Shown: positions 26,846 through 35,724 of the stretch, piece after piece
How positions within the stretch are numbered: the stretch's first letter is position 1
Layout of the letters: every line of letters starts with the position of its first letter
Source: Methanococcoides sp052057775
Lineage (GTDB): Archaea; Halobacteriota; Methanosarcinia; Methanosarcinales; Methanosarcinaceae
Direction: 5' to 3'
NCBI RefSeq assembly: GCF_052057775.1
Contig: NZ_CP195121.1
Location: forward strand, 2,046,001-2,110,000
DNA length: 64,000 nucleotides
The notes under the pieces: generated by a model
What the model was told of the DNA's origin: nothing
Seen by the model: only the letters and a program-made list of their open reading frames with translations
Databases searched by the model: none
Program-made: the position numbers and the translations under genes

Positions 26846-28312
26846 TCAACCGATCAACCGGTTGATATCCTCACTATCAATAATTCCCACAAGCCTCTTC
26901 TTCTCATCCACCACAGGCAAAGCGGAAATACTATGTCTTTCCATACGCTTTGCACCGGCGACGATAGTCTCATCAGGCATTGCAACAAGGACTTCCTTTG
27001 TCATTATATCGTCCAGCTTGCTGCTCTTAAGTGCAACTGCCTTTGAGATATCCCATGATGTGACGATGCCTGCAAGACATCCCTTCTCATTTACCACCGG
27101 CAGGTGTGTCAGTCCTTGCTCGAACATGACCTTTGCAGCGGTCTCAATGCTGACACCTTCCCTGATAGTGGCAACATCTTCGGTCATCACATCAGCAATG
27201 GATGTGTATGAAAGGAAATTATGGATCACATAATTGATGTGACCGCTCTCGAGCAGGAAAGCATCATGCCCGTAGCTGGACTCGATCTCCCGGTAGCTCA
27301 CATCGTGGTCATTGAACAGGAGAGCCTCTACCACTTTCTTTGACTGGTATGGAGGGTAAAGCCAGTCCGAGGTTATTGAAATAAGGAGCATCTTCGACTT
27401 GATGTCCTTCAGACCTTCTGCAAGAGAACCGTTCTTTGAAAGATCGAAATAGTCCACTGCCTTTGTCACATAGAGATAGGAATTGGCATCGAACCTTTCG
27501 GTAAATGTTTCTCCCTGGTATTTCAGATAACTTTCCACCTGGAAATCATGTGACATGTCGAACTTATATCCCTCACCCTGCTGAAGTTCCCTTCCGAACT
27601 TCTCATGCATGGAATCATCACTGAGATAGGTGATATGAGCTATCATCCTGGCTGTGGCCAACCCGTGGACAGGAGCTTTGCCGGAATAATAGTTACCTTC
27701 ATTCCAGTCGGGATCGGATACGATGGCATTTCTGCCAACCTCATTGAATGCTATCTGCTGCGGTGAAGAGACTGCTGTGGATGCAATAACAACTGCTTTC
27801 CTCACAATATCAGGGTAGGAAACGGTCCACTGGAGGGTCTGCATACCGCCCATGGAGCCGCCCACTACGGCAAAAAGGGTCTTGATCCCGAGATGTTCTA
27901 TCAGTCTCCTCTGGACATTGACCATATCACCGATGGTTATCACCGGAAAAGTGATACCATACGGTTTACCGGTATCCGGGTTCAGTGATGAAGGACCAGT
28001 TGTACCCATACAGCCACCAAGTACATTTGAACAGATAACGAAGTACCTGTCAGTATCAAGGGCCTTTCCCGGGCCGATGACATCCTCCCACCATCCGGGT
28101 TTGCGGTCATCGGGGCTGTGCCTGCCTGCTGCATGTGCGTCGCCTGTCAGGGCGTGACAGACGAGGATAGCATTACTTTTGTCCTTGTTAAGGTTACCAT
28201 AGGTCTCGTAGGCGACCCTGATATCCTTCAGGGTCTGCCCGCCTTCTAAAGAGAACTCACCTTCTATCGTATGATAGTTTGTTCCTACAATACCTACGGA
28301 CCTTTCACTCAC
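26846..28312 (-). CDS. metX: Homoserine O-acetyltransferase with C-terminal CBS pair
   Basis: Acetylates homoserine for direct sulfhydrylation. The alpha/beta-hydrolase domain (1-365) has the nucleophile elbow GGSMGGMQ, and the catalytic Asp and His are in SDWLYPPYQS and YGHDAFLLE. A CBS pair occupies about 370-488 (DVMTEDVATI, DIMTKEVLVA), an arrangement I know from methanogen MetX proteins; it probably senses an adenosyl ligand such as SAM or ATP and feeds back on activity (inference). The start overlaps the metY stop by four bases, so the two are translationally coupled. Third gene of the pscS-metY-metX operon. Confidence 0.93.
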   Translation of the reverse strand: MSERSVGIVGTNYHTIEGEFSLEGGQTLKDIRVAYETYGNLNKDKSNAILVCHALTGDAHAAGRHSPDDRKPGWWEDVIGPGKALDTDRYFVICSNVLGGCMGTTGPSSLNPDTGKPYGITFPVITIGDMVNVQRRLIEHLGIKTLFAVVGGSMGGMQTLQWTVSYPDIVRKAVVIASTAVSSPQQIAFNEVGRNAIVSDPDWNEGNYYSGKAPVHGLATARMIAHITYLSDDSMHEKFGRELQQGEGYKFDMSHDFQVESYLKYQGETFTERFDANSYLYVTKAVDYFDLSKNGSLAEGLKDIKSKMLLISITSDWLYPPYQSKKVVEALLFNDHDVSYREIESSYGHDAFLLESGHINYVIHNFLSYTSIADVMTEDVATIREGVSIETAAKVMFEQGLTHLPVVNEKGCLAGIVTSWDISKAVALKSSKLDDIMTKEVLVAMPDETIVAGAKRMERHSISALPVVDEKKRLVGIIDSEDINRLIG

Positions 28313-29607
28313 TTCTGGGACCTCTCTAAAGCCTGATCAATGTCAGCTATAATGTCTTCGACATTCTCAAGACCTACGGACATCCTGATAAAGTCATCGG
28401 TCACGCCTGTCTGCTCACGTTCTTCCTTTGTAAGCTGCTGGTGTGTTGTGGATGCCGGGTGGACGACCAGTGTCTTAGCATCGCCAATATTGGCCAGGTG
28501 TGAAAGCAGTTCCACGTTCTCGATGAACTTCCTGCCTGCTTCAAGTCCGCCCTTGACACCGAATCCGAGGATAGCGCCATAGCTACCTTCCAGATATTTG
28601 CCTGCAAGTTCATGGGATGGATGGTCCTCAAGACCGGGGTAGTTCACCCATTCAACAAGCGGATGGGCAGCAAGGTGTTTTGCCACCTTTAACGCGTTCT
28701 CACCATGTCTCTGTACCCTTAATGAAAGTGTTTCCAAACCCTGTATGAACTGGAATGCATTGAAGGGGCTCATTGCAGGTCCAAGGTCACGAAGCTGTTG
28801 TGTACGGACCCTGAGTATGAAAGCAAGATTTCCCATTCCCGGAATGTCACCGAAGGCTTCCCAGAACTTCAGTCCGTGATAGCTTGGATCGGGTTCTGTG
28901 AACTCGGGGAACTTTCCGTTGTCCCACTTGAAGTTACCGGAATCAACGATAATGCCGCCGATGGAAGTACCATGACCTCCAAGGAACTTGGTCGCAGATA
29001 AGACCACAATGTCGGCTCCATGTTCTATTGGCTTGGCGATACCCACACCTACAGTGTTGTCCACGATCAGCGGAACACCTGCATCATGGGCGATCTTTGC
29101 GATCTTTTCAAGGTCAGGAACATCGAGCTTTGGATTGCCGATGATCTCCACATAGACAGCACGTGTCTTGTCAGTGATGGCCTTCTCGAATTCTTCCGGT
29201 TTAGTGGAGTCCACAAAGTGGACCTTCCTGCCGAATTTAGGAAGGGTGTGGTTGAATAGCTGGTATGTCCCACCATAGAGGTTGTTGGCAGAGACGATCT
29301 CATCGCCAAGTTGTGTGACAGCCAGTACCGTTAAGGAAATGGCAGCCATTCCTGAAGCGACGCCAAGTGCACCTGTACCGCCTTCGATCGCAGCTACTCT
29401 CTCTTCCAGAACACCGGTTGTAGGGTTCATCAGGCGAGTATAGATGTTGCCGAATTCCTTCAGCGCGAAAAGGTTCGCTGCGTGATCTGCATCCTTGAAA
29501 AGATAGGCAGCGGTCTGGTAAATTGGGACTGCACGTGACCCTGTGGGGTCAGGTACATGTCCTGCATGCAATGCTAATGTGTCTAATCCGTAATTTTTGT
29601 CAGTCAT
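28309..29607 (-). CDS. metY: O-acetylhomoserine sulfhydrylase
   Basis: PLP enzyme of the Cys/Met metabolism family that makes homocysteine from O-acetylhomoserine and sulfide. The 432 residues carry the PLP lysine in SATKFLGGHGT, the phosphate-binding region ASGMAAI and the substrate loop YTRLMNPTTGVLEERVA. Length around 430 and the long C-terminal insertion are typical for MetY rather than cystathionine synthases. Located nine bases after pscS and overlapping metX. Some sulfhydrylases accept O-acetylserine as well; the neighbouring MetX supports the homoserine route. Confidence 0.93.
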   Translation of the reverse strand: MTDKNYGLDTLALHAGHVPDPTGSRAVPIYQTAAYLFKDADHAANLFALKEFGNIYTRLMNPTTGVLEERVAAIEGGTGALGVASGMAAISLTVLAVTQLGDEIVSANNLYGGTYQLFNHTLPKFGRKVHFVDSTKPEEFEKAITDKTRAVYVEIIGNPKLDVPDLEKIAKIAHDAGVPLIVDNTVGVGIAKPIEHGADIVVLSATKFLGGHGTSIGGIIVDSGNFKWDNGKFPEFTEPDPSYHGLKFWEAFGDIPGMGNLAFILRVRTQQLRDLGPAMSPFNAFQFIQGLETLSLRVQRHGENALKVAKHLAAHPLVEWVNYPGLEDHPSHELAGKYLEGSYGAILGFGVKGGLEAGRKFIENVELLSHLANIGDAKTLVVHPASTTHQQLTKEEREQTGVTDDFIRMSVGLENVEDIIADIDQALERSQK

Positions 29608-29616
29608 GATAGTACC

Positions 29617-30996
29617 TCAGTTGATGTTAAGTTCGTATTTTTCAGCGATCTCAAGGAATGCATCCGAGAGATAGTGTATCTGGTCCCATGAGAGACCGTA
29701 TGTGCTCAGCTTCCAGCTTCTGGTAGCACCGGGGAACTCACCTACGATGCCACGTTCCTTCAGCTCATCACTGAAGAAGTAACCCCTGCGCTTATGTGTC
29801 TTTGCCACCTTGTCGAAGGTATTGGTGGTGTCCACCTTGGTAAGGGCATGCTTTCTCGGGTATTCGCTCAGCACTTCATTTCCTTCAATTTTCAGGAACT
29901 CGTTGATGAAATGGTTTGATTTCTTTACTTCCTCATCCCAGTGCTTTGTCCTTTCTTTCACGTATGGGAACGATGCCATCATGGACAGCAATGGTGCTCC
30001 CATCAATGTACATCCAAGGAACTCGACCTCCTTGATACCGAACCTCCTTCCGGTGACATCACCTACCATCTGGGTGGTCCTGAAGATCTTATCGGCCCAT
30101 TCCTCTGTGGTTGCCAGCACTCCTGAAGGAGCCACTGAAGCCATGCTCTTGTGCCCGGAACCTACTATGAAGTCCGCACCAAGCTTTTTTCCATCAACGG
30201 GCATGATGCCCACTGTATATGCGCCGTTGTACAGGAACGGGATCCCATATTCCTGTGCTACTTTACCGATACCATATATATCGTGCTCATTACAGAGCAG
30301 ATAGTCGAAATGGTCAATCATGATGAGGGACGGTAACTTACCAGTCTCTTTCCGTACCTCATCGATCTTGTGTGCCACAGATTCAGCTGTGAGCACATTA
30401 TCCTCATTAACAGGAGCCTCCCTAATTACCCCACCAGCTCCTTCCACAGCGAGGAATTCCGTATAATGTGCAAATGCAGATACGACCACACTGTCACCCT
30501 TTTCTAAAAGGGTTGATGCAACTGCCTGGAAACCTCTTCTTGCACCGGGAACCACACGTGCCTGATCCATTCCTACAAATTCGGCAAGATCGGTATGGAA
30601 CTCTGCTATCGAAGGCTTTTCGATCTTATCGAGCCTAAAGGGCTTTCGGCAGCTATCACAGGTTGAGTAACCGTCCCCGTAAGCTATGACAGCTTTGCGG
30701 GCTTCCGGTGTCAGTCTGCCACCGGCCTGAATGGGCTGTATGTTTATGAACTCCTCTTCCCTTGTTCGGCACATAAGGTCGCCCACAATACTGACAGATT
30801 GTGTTTGGCCGTCTTTTGCGCCTATCTCCTCGATAAGGCCGCCAAGACCCGACACGATCTCAGAAAAGCGTGCAGACTGCTCAGCGTTCATACCCGTAGG
30901 TAAGGCCTGCCTTACTATCTCCCTGAGATCCTCCAGTGCGAACTGGGTTTCAAATATTTTGTTGGCGAGATATCTTTTGTTGATTTGTTCATCCAT
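29617..30996 (-). CDS. pscS: Sep-tRNA:Cys-tRNA synthase (SepCysS)
   Basis: PLP enzyme that converts O-phosphoseryl-tRNA(Cys), made by SepRS, into cysteinyl-tRNA(Cys), the only cysteine route in many methanogens. The 459 residues have an N-terminal extension, conserved cysteines near the start (DLMCRTREEE; TCDSC), IQAGGRLTPEARKA, PLP-binding Lys in VGSGHKSMASVAPSG and GCTLMGAP. First gene of an operon with metY and metX, linking cysteine and homocysteine formation. Start ATG at 30996 with AGGTGGT upstream; TATA at about 31086-31098 with several palindromes beyond it. Confidence 0.94.
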   Translation of the reverse strand: MDEQINKRYLANKIFETQFALEDLREIVRQALPTGMNAEQSARFSEIVSGLGGLIEEIGAKDGQTQSVSIVGDLMCRTREEEFINIQPIQAGGRLTPEARKAVIAYGDGYSTCDSCRKPFRLDKIEKPSIAEFHTDLAEFVGMDQARVVPGARRGFQAVASTLLEKGDSVVVSAFAHYTEFLAVEGAGGVIREAPVNEDNVLTAESVAHKIDEVRKETGKLPSLIMIDHFDYLLCNEHDIYGIGKVAQEYGIPFLYNGAYTVGIMPVDGKKLGADFIVGSGHKSMASVAPSGVLATTEEWADKIFRTTQMVGDVTGRRFGIKEVEFLGCTLMGAPLLSMMASFPYVKERTKHWDEEVKKSNHFINEFLKIEGNEVLSEYPRKHALTKVDTTNTFDKVAKTHKRRGYFFSDELKERGIVGEFPGATRSWKLSTYGLSWDQIHYLSDAFLEIAEKYELNIN

Positions 30997-31331
30997 TCTG
31001 TTACCACCTGCTCGTATCGGGATATGCGGAGATCAGATACATTTTAATTTCCGAACCCCATGCGATCGGTCTGCGATACTTGAACCTTATATATAAGATT
31101 CTTTTCAATTTGTTAACGCCGTTAACATTAAACATATGTTAAGATTCACTATATAAAAGTTCCTACACACAGAACTTATAAATTATATAAGTAAACCCAC
31201 ACAATACTATTGTGGTATTTACTGCTATATAAAGAAGAGTATAAAGGCAATGTCGATTCATGTACAATAAGCATATAAATTGATCAATAGGGTATTTGTT
31301 TTTTGCATAGACATTTATAGGACTAATCTTA
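30997..31331. promoter_or_regulatory. Divergent control region upstream of pscS
   Basis: Contains the pscS TATA box (minus strand, about 31086-31098) and three palindromes: tgttaac-gcc-gttaaca (31111-31127), aacatatgtt (31131-31140) and cacaata-c-tattgtg (31200-31214). The first two lie just upstream of the TATA box, where an archaeal activator would bind. No gene seen. Confidence 0.45.
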
Positions 31332-31353
31332 ATATATATATATATATATATAT
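31332..31353 (+). repeat. (AT)11 dinucleotide run, possible strong TATA promoter
   Basis: Eleven AT units in a row. The run stands immediately before the candidate structured RNA (31360 onward) at promoter distance, so it may serve as its TATA element. Length may vary between strains by slippage. Confidence 0.5.
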
Positions 31354-31359
31354 TTACGC

Positions 31360-31515
31360 GGTCAGGAGTTTGCCGTTTCTCTTGACCTTAGAGATGATCA
31401 GAAAGGCCTAAAGACCTTTCAGGGCTTCAAAGTGGGGGAAACAAATGAGTATGTCACGGACTTCTATTTCGTAAGGCCGTGATATGCCAACGTGTTCAAA
31501 ATCAGAAGCCAGCAT
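31360..31515 (+). ncRNA. Candidate structured RNA or structured leader
   Basis: No protein-coding sequence fits here, but three hairpins follow the (AT)11 run. H1: 31360-31368 pairs with 31379-31387 (9 bp, one G-U). H2: 31401-31406 with 31415-31420 (6 bp). H3: 31449-31463 with 31473-31487 (15 positions with one A-G mismatch and three G-U pairs). A further helix, 31423-31428 with 31505-31510, encloses H3. A nine-codon ORF (31445-31474, GTGGGGG upstream) starts beside H3. I do not recognise a known RNA family. It may be an independent small RNA or the leader of the gene at 31645. Confidence 0.4.
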
Positions 31516-31644
31516 TTTTCGGGTTCAATTAACATGACCGATCTGTTTAATCAATTATAAGGAATGATGATCGAAGCTTCGTAAGTAAATCTTAATAGTG
31601 AGAAAAACCCAATATTACTTACTGAACATTCAGGTGGGGTTACT

Positions 31645-32760
31645 ATGAACATAGATCGGAAGTTATGGTTGTTACCTATACTGTTGATACTGCTTTTTGC
31701 AGGCAATGCAAGTGCATCTCTTATGTTCAACGCAGGGGAGACGGTAATCATTGACGAACTTGTAGAGGACGATGTCTACCTTGCAGGGGAAACTATGGTC
31801 GTGAGTGGAACTGTGCTAGGGGATGTGGTCGCCACAGGAGGCAGTGTCGAGATCAGCGGGAACGTTTCAGGAGATGTAATCGTTGCTGCCGGTGAGGTAA
31901 AGATCACCGGTGATGTGGGCGATGACATAAGAGCTGCATGCGGTAATTTTGAGATCACCGGCAATGTAGGGGATGATCTCCTGGTAACTGCCGGTTCGGT
32001 CACAACAGGTGAAAGCGTAAATATTGGTGGCGATACGACCATCAGAAGCGGTGATGCAAACATCGCGGGACAATTCGGAGGTAGTGTGGATGTCTCTGCA
32101 GGAAATCTAATTTTTTCAGGGAATGTTGAAGGAGATGCAATACTGGAAGCTTCCGACCTGAGGATACAGCCGGATTCCAGCATAAAAGGTGATCTCGAAT
32201 ACAGTACCTCAAAAGAGATCTCTATACCTGAAGGAATTGTAGGAAAAGAGATAAGTCCTGAAAAGCCTGCCGAACGTGAGAATTCTTTCGAAGGTGAGGG
32301 CGTGCTCAGAGGGATCGTTTTCCTTGGAAAGATCGCATATTACATGTTCCTCTTTGCTCTCGGAGTAATATCTATCCTGGTATTCCCGGACAAGACCGAA
32401 GAAATAGTAAAGGACATACAGAAGCAGCCATTCAAGAACACCGCTGTAGGACTACTGATACTTCTGGGTACGATCATAGGATCAGCCGTCCTGATGATAA
32501 CCATCATAGGTATCCCGATAGCAATCTTCCTTTTACTCCTGCTGACCATCGTCCTGATGATAGCAAAGATATACACTGCGATGTGGCTTGGTGAAGTAAC
32601 TTTCAGGAAAGCTGGTTTCAATTATAATCAGTGGGCAGTGCTTGCAGTCGGTCTTTTCCTGATACTGATACTGACAGAACTGCCATTTGTGGGAGGGATC
32701 ATCAGCCTCCTTGTAACTCTGGTAGCTATGGGAAGTATGTACTTTGCATTAAAGTACTGA
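31645..32760 (+). CDS. Secreted bactofilin-like repeat protein with membrane domain
   Basis: 371 residues: signal peptide (1-25, ending NASA), a beta-solenoid region (about 28-195) built of short repeats such as VSGTVLGDVVATGGSVEISGNVSGDV that match the bactofilin/polymer-forming pattern, a linker, then four or so membrane helices (about 215-371). Unlike classical cytoplasmic bactofilins, the repeat domain should face outside. Start ATG at 31645 with GGTGGGG upstream. It may build a patch or scaffold at the envelope below the S-layer (inference). A plus-strand T-rich run (32779-32799) terminates it. Confidence 0.75.
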   Translation: MNIDRKLWLLPILLILLFAGNASASLMFNAGETVIIDELVEDDVYLAGETMVVSGTVLGDVVATGGSVEISGNVSGDVIVAAGEVKITGDVGDDIRAACGNFEITGNVGDDLLVTAGSVTTGESVNIGGDTTIRSGDANIAGQFGGSVDVSAGNLIFSGNVEGDAILEASDLRIQPDSSIKGDLEYSTSKEISIPEGIVGKEISPEKPAERENSFEGEGVLRGIVFLGKIAYYMFLFALGVISILVFPDKTEEIVKDIQKQPFKNTAVGLLILLGTIIGSAVLMITIIGIPIAIFLLLLLTIVLMIAKIYTAMWLGEVTFRKAGFNYNQWAVLAVGLFLILILTELPFVGGIISLLVTLVAMGSMYFALKY

Positions 32761-32795
32761 TGCAAAGGACGTACTTATTCTCTTTTCTTTTTTTT

Positions 32796-32813
32796 CTTTA
32801 GAATGTTCTAAAG
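32796..32813. terminator. Near-perfect 18-base palindrome between convergent genes
   Basis: ctttagaa-tg-ttctaaag directly after a T-rich run (32779-32799). It can serve as hairpin on either strand at the convergent junction. Confidence 0.45.
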
Positions 32814-32897
32814 ATCTGATTAAAAATCACATATAAAAGAGATCTGTCAAAAATAATAAAGTGATATTATCAAAATTTAAGTATAGAAAATTACGTG

Positions 32898-32919
32898 TGA
32901 TCCTAAAAAAACAGGATCA
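32898..32919 (-). terminator. Terminator of the MscS-family gene
   Basis: Seven-bp perfect stem (32898-32904 with 32913-32919) with an A/T loop, nine bases past the stop codon on the minus strand. Confidence 0.5.
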
Positions 32920-32927
32920 TGAGATAT

Positions 32928-33890
32928 TTACTGACTATTTACTGTAATCTGAGAAGAACTCATTATATCAATAGTTGTTGCACTACCAACACTGATATCA
33001 TCTTCATGCTCAAATGCCTCAAGAAGTTGCTGGACCAGTATGTCCTTTATTTTCCTTCGCTGGCGAGGATCAACTACGTATCTTAAACGCATATCGATCC
33101 AGTTATCCTCTATTTTCATGTAGATCCTGATTTCTACATCATATGTGGTGATGAAATATTTTTCACCCATATTCAAAAGCTCTTTTTTTGCAGAATCTTC
33201 GAAATCAGACAGAGATCCTTTTGCAACTTTTATTGCGATATCTTCTGCTTTTTTCCAGTTACTACGATATACCAACATTATTTGTACTTCGTCCCAGATG
33301 AAGGAGAAATCCTTAGTGTAGTTCTTAACCTTACCACTTAAGATGAAACTGTTTGGCAGCTGGACGATCCTTCCTGTGTATTGGTCACCGTCAACCCATT
33401 CACGGATCTCCATAATAGTGGTATTGAGGTTCCTTATGTCAAGTACATCCCCGGTAATATTCTCTACCTCAATCCTGTCACCTGCCCTGAAAGGACGGGA
33501 TACAAAAATAATGATGCCACCAGCTATACTTTTCAACAGGTCCTGAAGTGCTATGGCAATTCCGGCACTCAGTATGCCATATGCTACTATAAGGCCAGTG
33601 GTCTCCCTGAACCACACGGCAAAAAGGGAAGCCAGTACAAGAACTGTGATAATAATAGAGATAGTCTTACGAAAAGTGTACCTTTCCTTTGTATCATGTA
33701 TCCTTACTTTGACAATATTTTCGATGATGGATCTCATTGTATAGAATACAAGAATAATGATAACAGAATGCAGTAACTTTGACAGGAAGGATTCATAGCC
33801 AATTAGATAATTTGTAAAATAATTGACGTATACGATGAGTATTGCTATGAGTGACAAAGCAATTATATTCAACCATCTCAACAACCCCAT
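32928..33890 (-). CDS. MscS-family mechanosensitive channel, copy 1
   Basis: 320 residues with four or so membrane helices in the first 130 residues, the pore helix region AYGILSAGIAIALQDLLKSIAGGIIIF and the MscS beta domain (PFRAGDRIEVENITGDVLDIRNLNTTI), then a cytoplasmic alpha/beta domain. MscS channels open on membrane tension and release solutes on osmotic downshock. The pore helix (GIAIALQDLLKSIAGG) matches the MscS TM3 pattern. Divergent from the DUF432/MscS pair at 34138-35693. No good ribosome site is visible next to the ATG at 33890. Confidence 0.88.
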   Translation of the reverse strand: MGLLRWLNIIALSLIAILIVYVNYFTNYLIGYESFLSKLLHSVIIILVFYTMRSIIENIVKVRIHDTKERYTFRKTISIIITVLVLASLFAVWFRETTGLIVAYGILSAGIAIALQDLLKSIAGGIIIFVSRPFRAGDRIEVENITGDVLDIRNLNTTIMEIREWVDGDQYTGRIVQLPNSFILSGKVKNYTKDFSFIWDEVQIMLVYRSNWKKAEDIAIKVAKGSLSDFEDSAKKELLNMGEKYFITTYDVEIRIYMKIEDNWIDMRLRYVVDPRQRRKIKDILVQQLLEAFEHEDDISVGSATTIDIMSSSQITVNSQ

Positions 33891-34036
33891 GAATTAATTT
33901 ATGAGTTGTACCCCTATTATCCTTTTCCCCGGAAAAAGACATTGGATCAATAATTAATTACCCACAAAAATTGAAATAATAATACTACCATAGGATAAGG
34001 AGACTGGAGTATTAATAAAAAACTCTTCAAAAAGCC

Positions 34037-34058
34037 GATGGGAGCCGGCCCTTCCATC
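34037..34058 (+). other. GC-rich hairpin in the divergent promoter region
   Basis: gatgggag-ccggcc-cttccatc, eight-bp stem with one G-U. It stands out from its AT-rich surroundings about 50 bp upstream of the TATA box of the DUF432 gene, and no gene needs a terminator there. Confidence 0.35.
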
Positions 34059-34137
34059 TTGTGCTCATCCCCATCTCAATGAGAGAAAAATATCTTTGAG
34101 ACAGCATATATTCTATAGATATTGATTTAGGTGCATT

Positions 34138-34845
34138 ATGTACGGCTCATATACAATTCCTTTTAGCTCAAAAACTGAGAATATTGACATTGCAGTCGAC
34201 ATGGAGGGAGATAACTGCCTCTACAGAAGACAATTATTTGAGGACAAATTAGAGAAGATCCTGGTAAAAGGAGATGGAAAGCTACTTATTAATCCCATTG
34301 AACCTTTGAACAAGCCAAAAAAGATAACCTCGCATTTGCTTGTGGAATTTGATAAAACCATAACACTTGCTCCGATGTCGAAAATAAAGGTTTACATCAA
34401 ATTCCCGATAGAAATGGGAATATTCATTTCCGGTAAAGATGAGATCGAAGTTATCGATATACTGACACTTGTAAAGCAAAAGTTGACCCTTTATGGCGAT
34501 CCAAGCAATGGTATGATATGCAAGTACTGGAAAAGTGAGATCCATTCCACAATACCTTCTGCCGATCCTATGTATGAAGGAGTCCTTGAGTTGTCCATTA
34601 CAAACGATACAAATCTCTGGGTGGAGGTTAGCAGAACCATTTTCAATGCTTATGGGATGAAGATATACTATGACACTGAGATCGTATCCATGAAAGCCAA
34701 CATGAAAATACTAAGTCCCACTGTTGCAGAAACGGATTTCTTAGACACACCCCTCAGATCCGGAATGGACAAATCGATGGAACTCTATACCGTTAAAAAG
34801 CTCTATGTGAACGGAAAAAAATGCATTATGGAGGCAGGTTTTTGA
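34138..34845 (+). CDS. DUF432 family protein
   Basis: A 235-residue soluble, beta-rich protein starting MYGSYTIPFS, typical of archaeal DUF432. No catalytic motif seen. The start ATG at 34138 has AGGTG four bases upstream; a TATA string at about 34104-34120 implies a very short leader. The stop codon overlaps the start of the downstream MscS gene (TTGA), so the two are made together. DUF432 genes next to MscS channels recur in archaea, so a role as a soluble channel partner is a fair inference. Confidence 0.8.
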   Translation: MYGSYTIPFSSKTENIDIAVDMEGDNCLYRRQLFEDKLEKILVKGDGKLLINPIEPLNKPKKITSHLLVEFDKTITLAPMSKIKVYIKFPIEMGIFISGKDEIEVIDILTLVKQKLTLYGDPSNGMICKYWKSEIHSTIPSADPMYEGVLELSITNDTNLWVEVSRTIFNAYGMKIYYDTEIVSMKANMKILSPTVAETDFLDTPLRSGMDKSMELYTVKKLYVNGKKCIMEAGF

Positions 34846-35693
34846 TAATACCACAGGCATCCGAAATCTTTTTTGCTAGTAGCGAAGTGCTCATTAATAT
34901 CGTCACTGCTGTTTTAGTCTTAATTATTTCTATATTTATAGGTAAGATACTGGCATTATACCTGAAACGATCGTTCAAGGAAAAAATGGACAAAAGCCAC
35001 CTTGACATCGTACTGAAAGCGGCATACTACGGCATAGTCATAATAACTGTTGTGTTTGTCATACTTCCTATCATGGGAGTTGAACCTTCGAGTCTGCTGG
35101 TTGCAGGAAGCATACTGGGACTGGTAATAGGTTTTGCCAGCCAGAGCATAGTCGGGAATCTTATCTCAGGCCTGTTCCTCATATTCGAGAGACCTATAAA
35201 GCTTGGGAATCAGGTCAATATCGATGGAAATGTGGGAATAGTAGAAGATATCAGCCTGATATCCACCATTATCAGGACCTTTGATGGCCTCTATGTAAGG
35301 ATCCCAAACGAAAAGGTATTCACAACAACAATAACAAACTATGTGGCCAATGTTGCAAGAAGGTTCGAGTACGTTGTTGGAATAAGATACAGTGACGATG
35401 CTGATCAGGCCATAGCAATAATCAAGGGACTTATTGAAGAAAGCCCCATGGCACTGAAAAATCCAGCGCCAGGGGTTTTTGTGGACAACTTAGGTGACAA
35501 TTCGGTCAATATCAGTGTAAAGATATGGGCACCTGCAACAGACTGGTATGCTATTAAGACCGAACTTCTCTGGAAGATAAAAAAGACCCTTGAAGAGAAT
35601 GGAATTGAGATCGCTTTCCCACAACGTGTCATCTGGATTGGGAATGAACAAAAGGATCAGCAACTTGCTGATCCTGATAACCCCACATTATGA
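34842..35693 (+). CDS. MscS-family mechanosensitive channel, copy 2
   Basis: About 283 residues: three membrane helices, the MscS pore helix (LLVAGSILGLVIGFASQSIVGNLISG) and beta domain (IFERPIKLGNQVNIDGNVGIVEDISL), and the C-terminal alpha/beta domain. The start is probably TTG at 34842, with GGAGG seven bases upstream, overlapping the DUF432 stop by four bases; the ATG at 34821 lacks a site. It differs clearly from copy 1, so the two should gate at different tension or carry different solutes (inference). Confidence 0.9.
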   Translation: MIIPQASEIFFASSEVLINIVTAVLVLIISIFIGKILALYLKRSFKEKMDKSHLDIVLKAAYYGIVIITVVFVILPIMGVEPSSLLVAGSILGLVIGFASQSIVGNLISGLFLIFERPIKLGNQVNIDGNVGIVEDISLISTIIRTFDGLYVRIPNEKVFTTTITNYVANVARRFEYVVGIRYSDDADQAIAIIKGLIEESPMALKNPAPGVFVDNLGDNSVNISVKIWAPATDWYAIKTELLWKIKKTLEENGIEIAFPQRVIWIGNEQKDQQLADPDNPTL

Positions 35694-35724
35694 AATACTT
35701 AATAGCATCATTATAGATCATTTC

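Noticed and set aside
31445..31474. Nine-codon ORF starting ATGAGTATG inside the structured region
   Set aside because: Too short to call as a gene. It is kept only as a possible regulatory upstream ORF of the candidate RNA.
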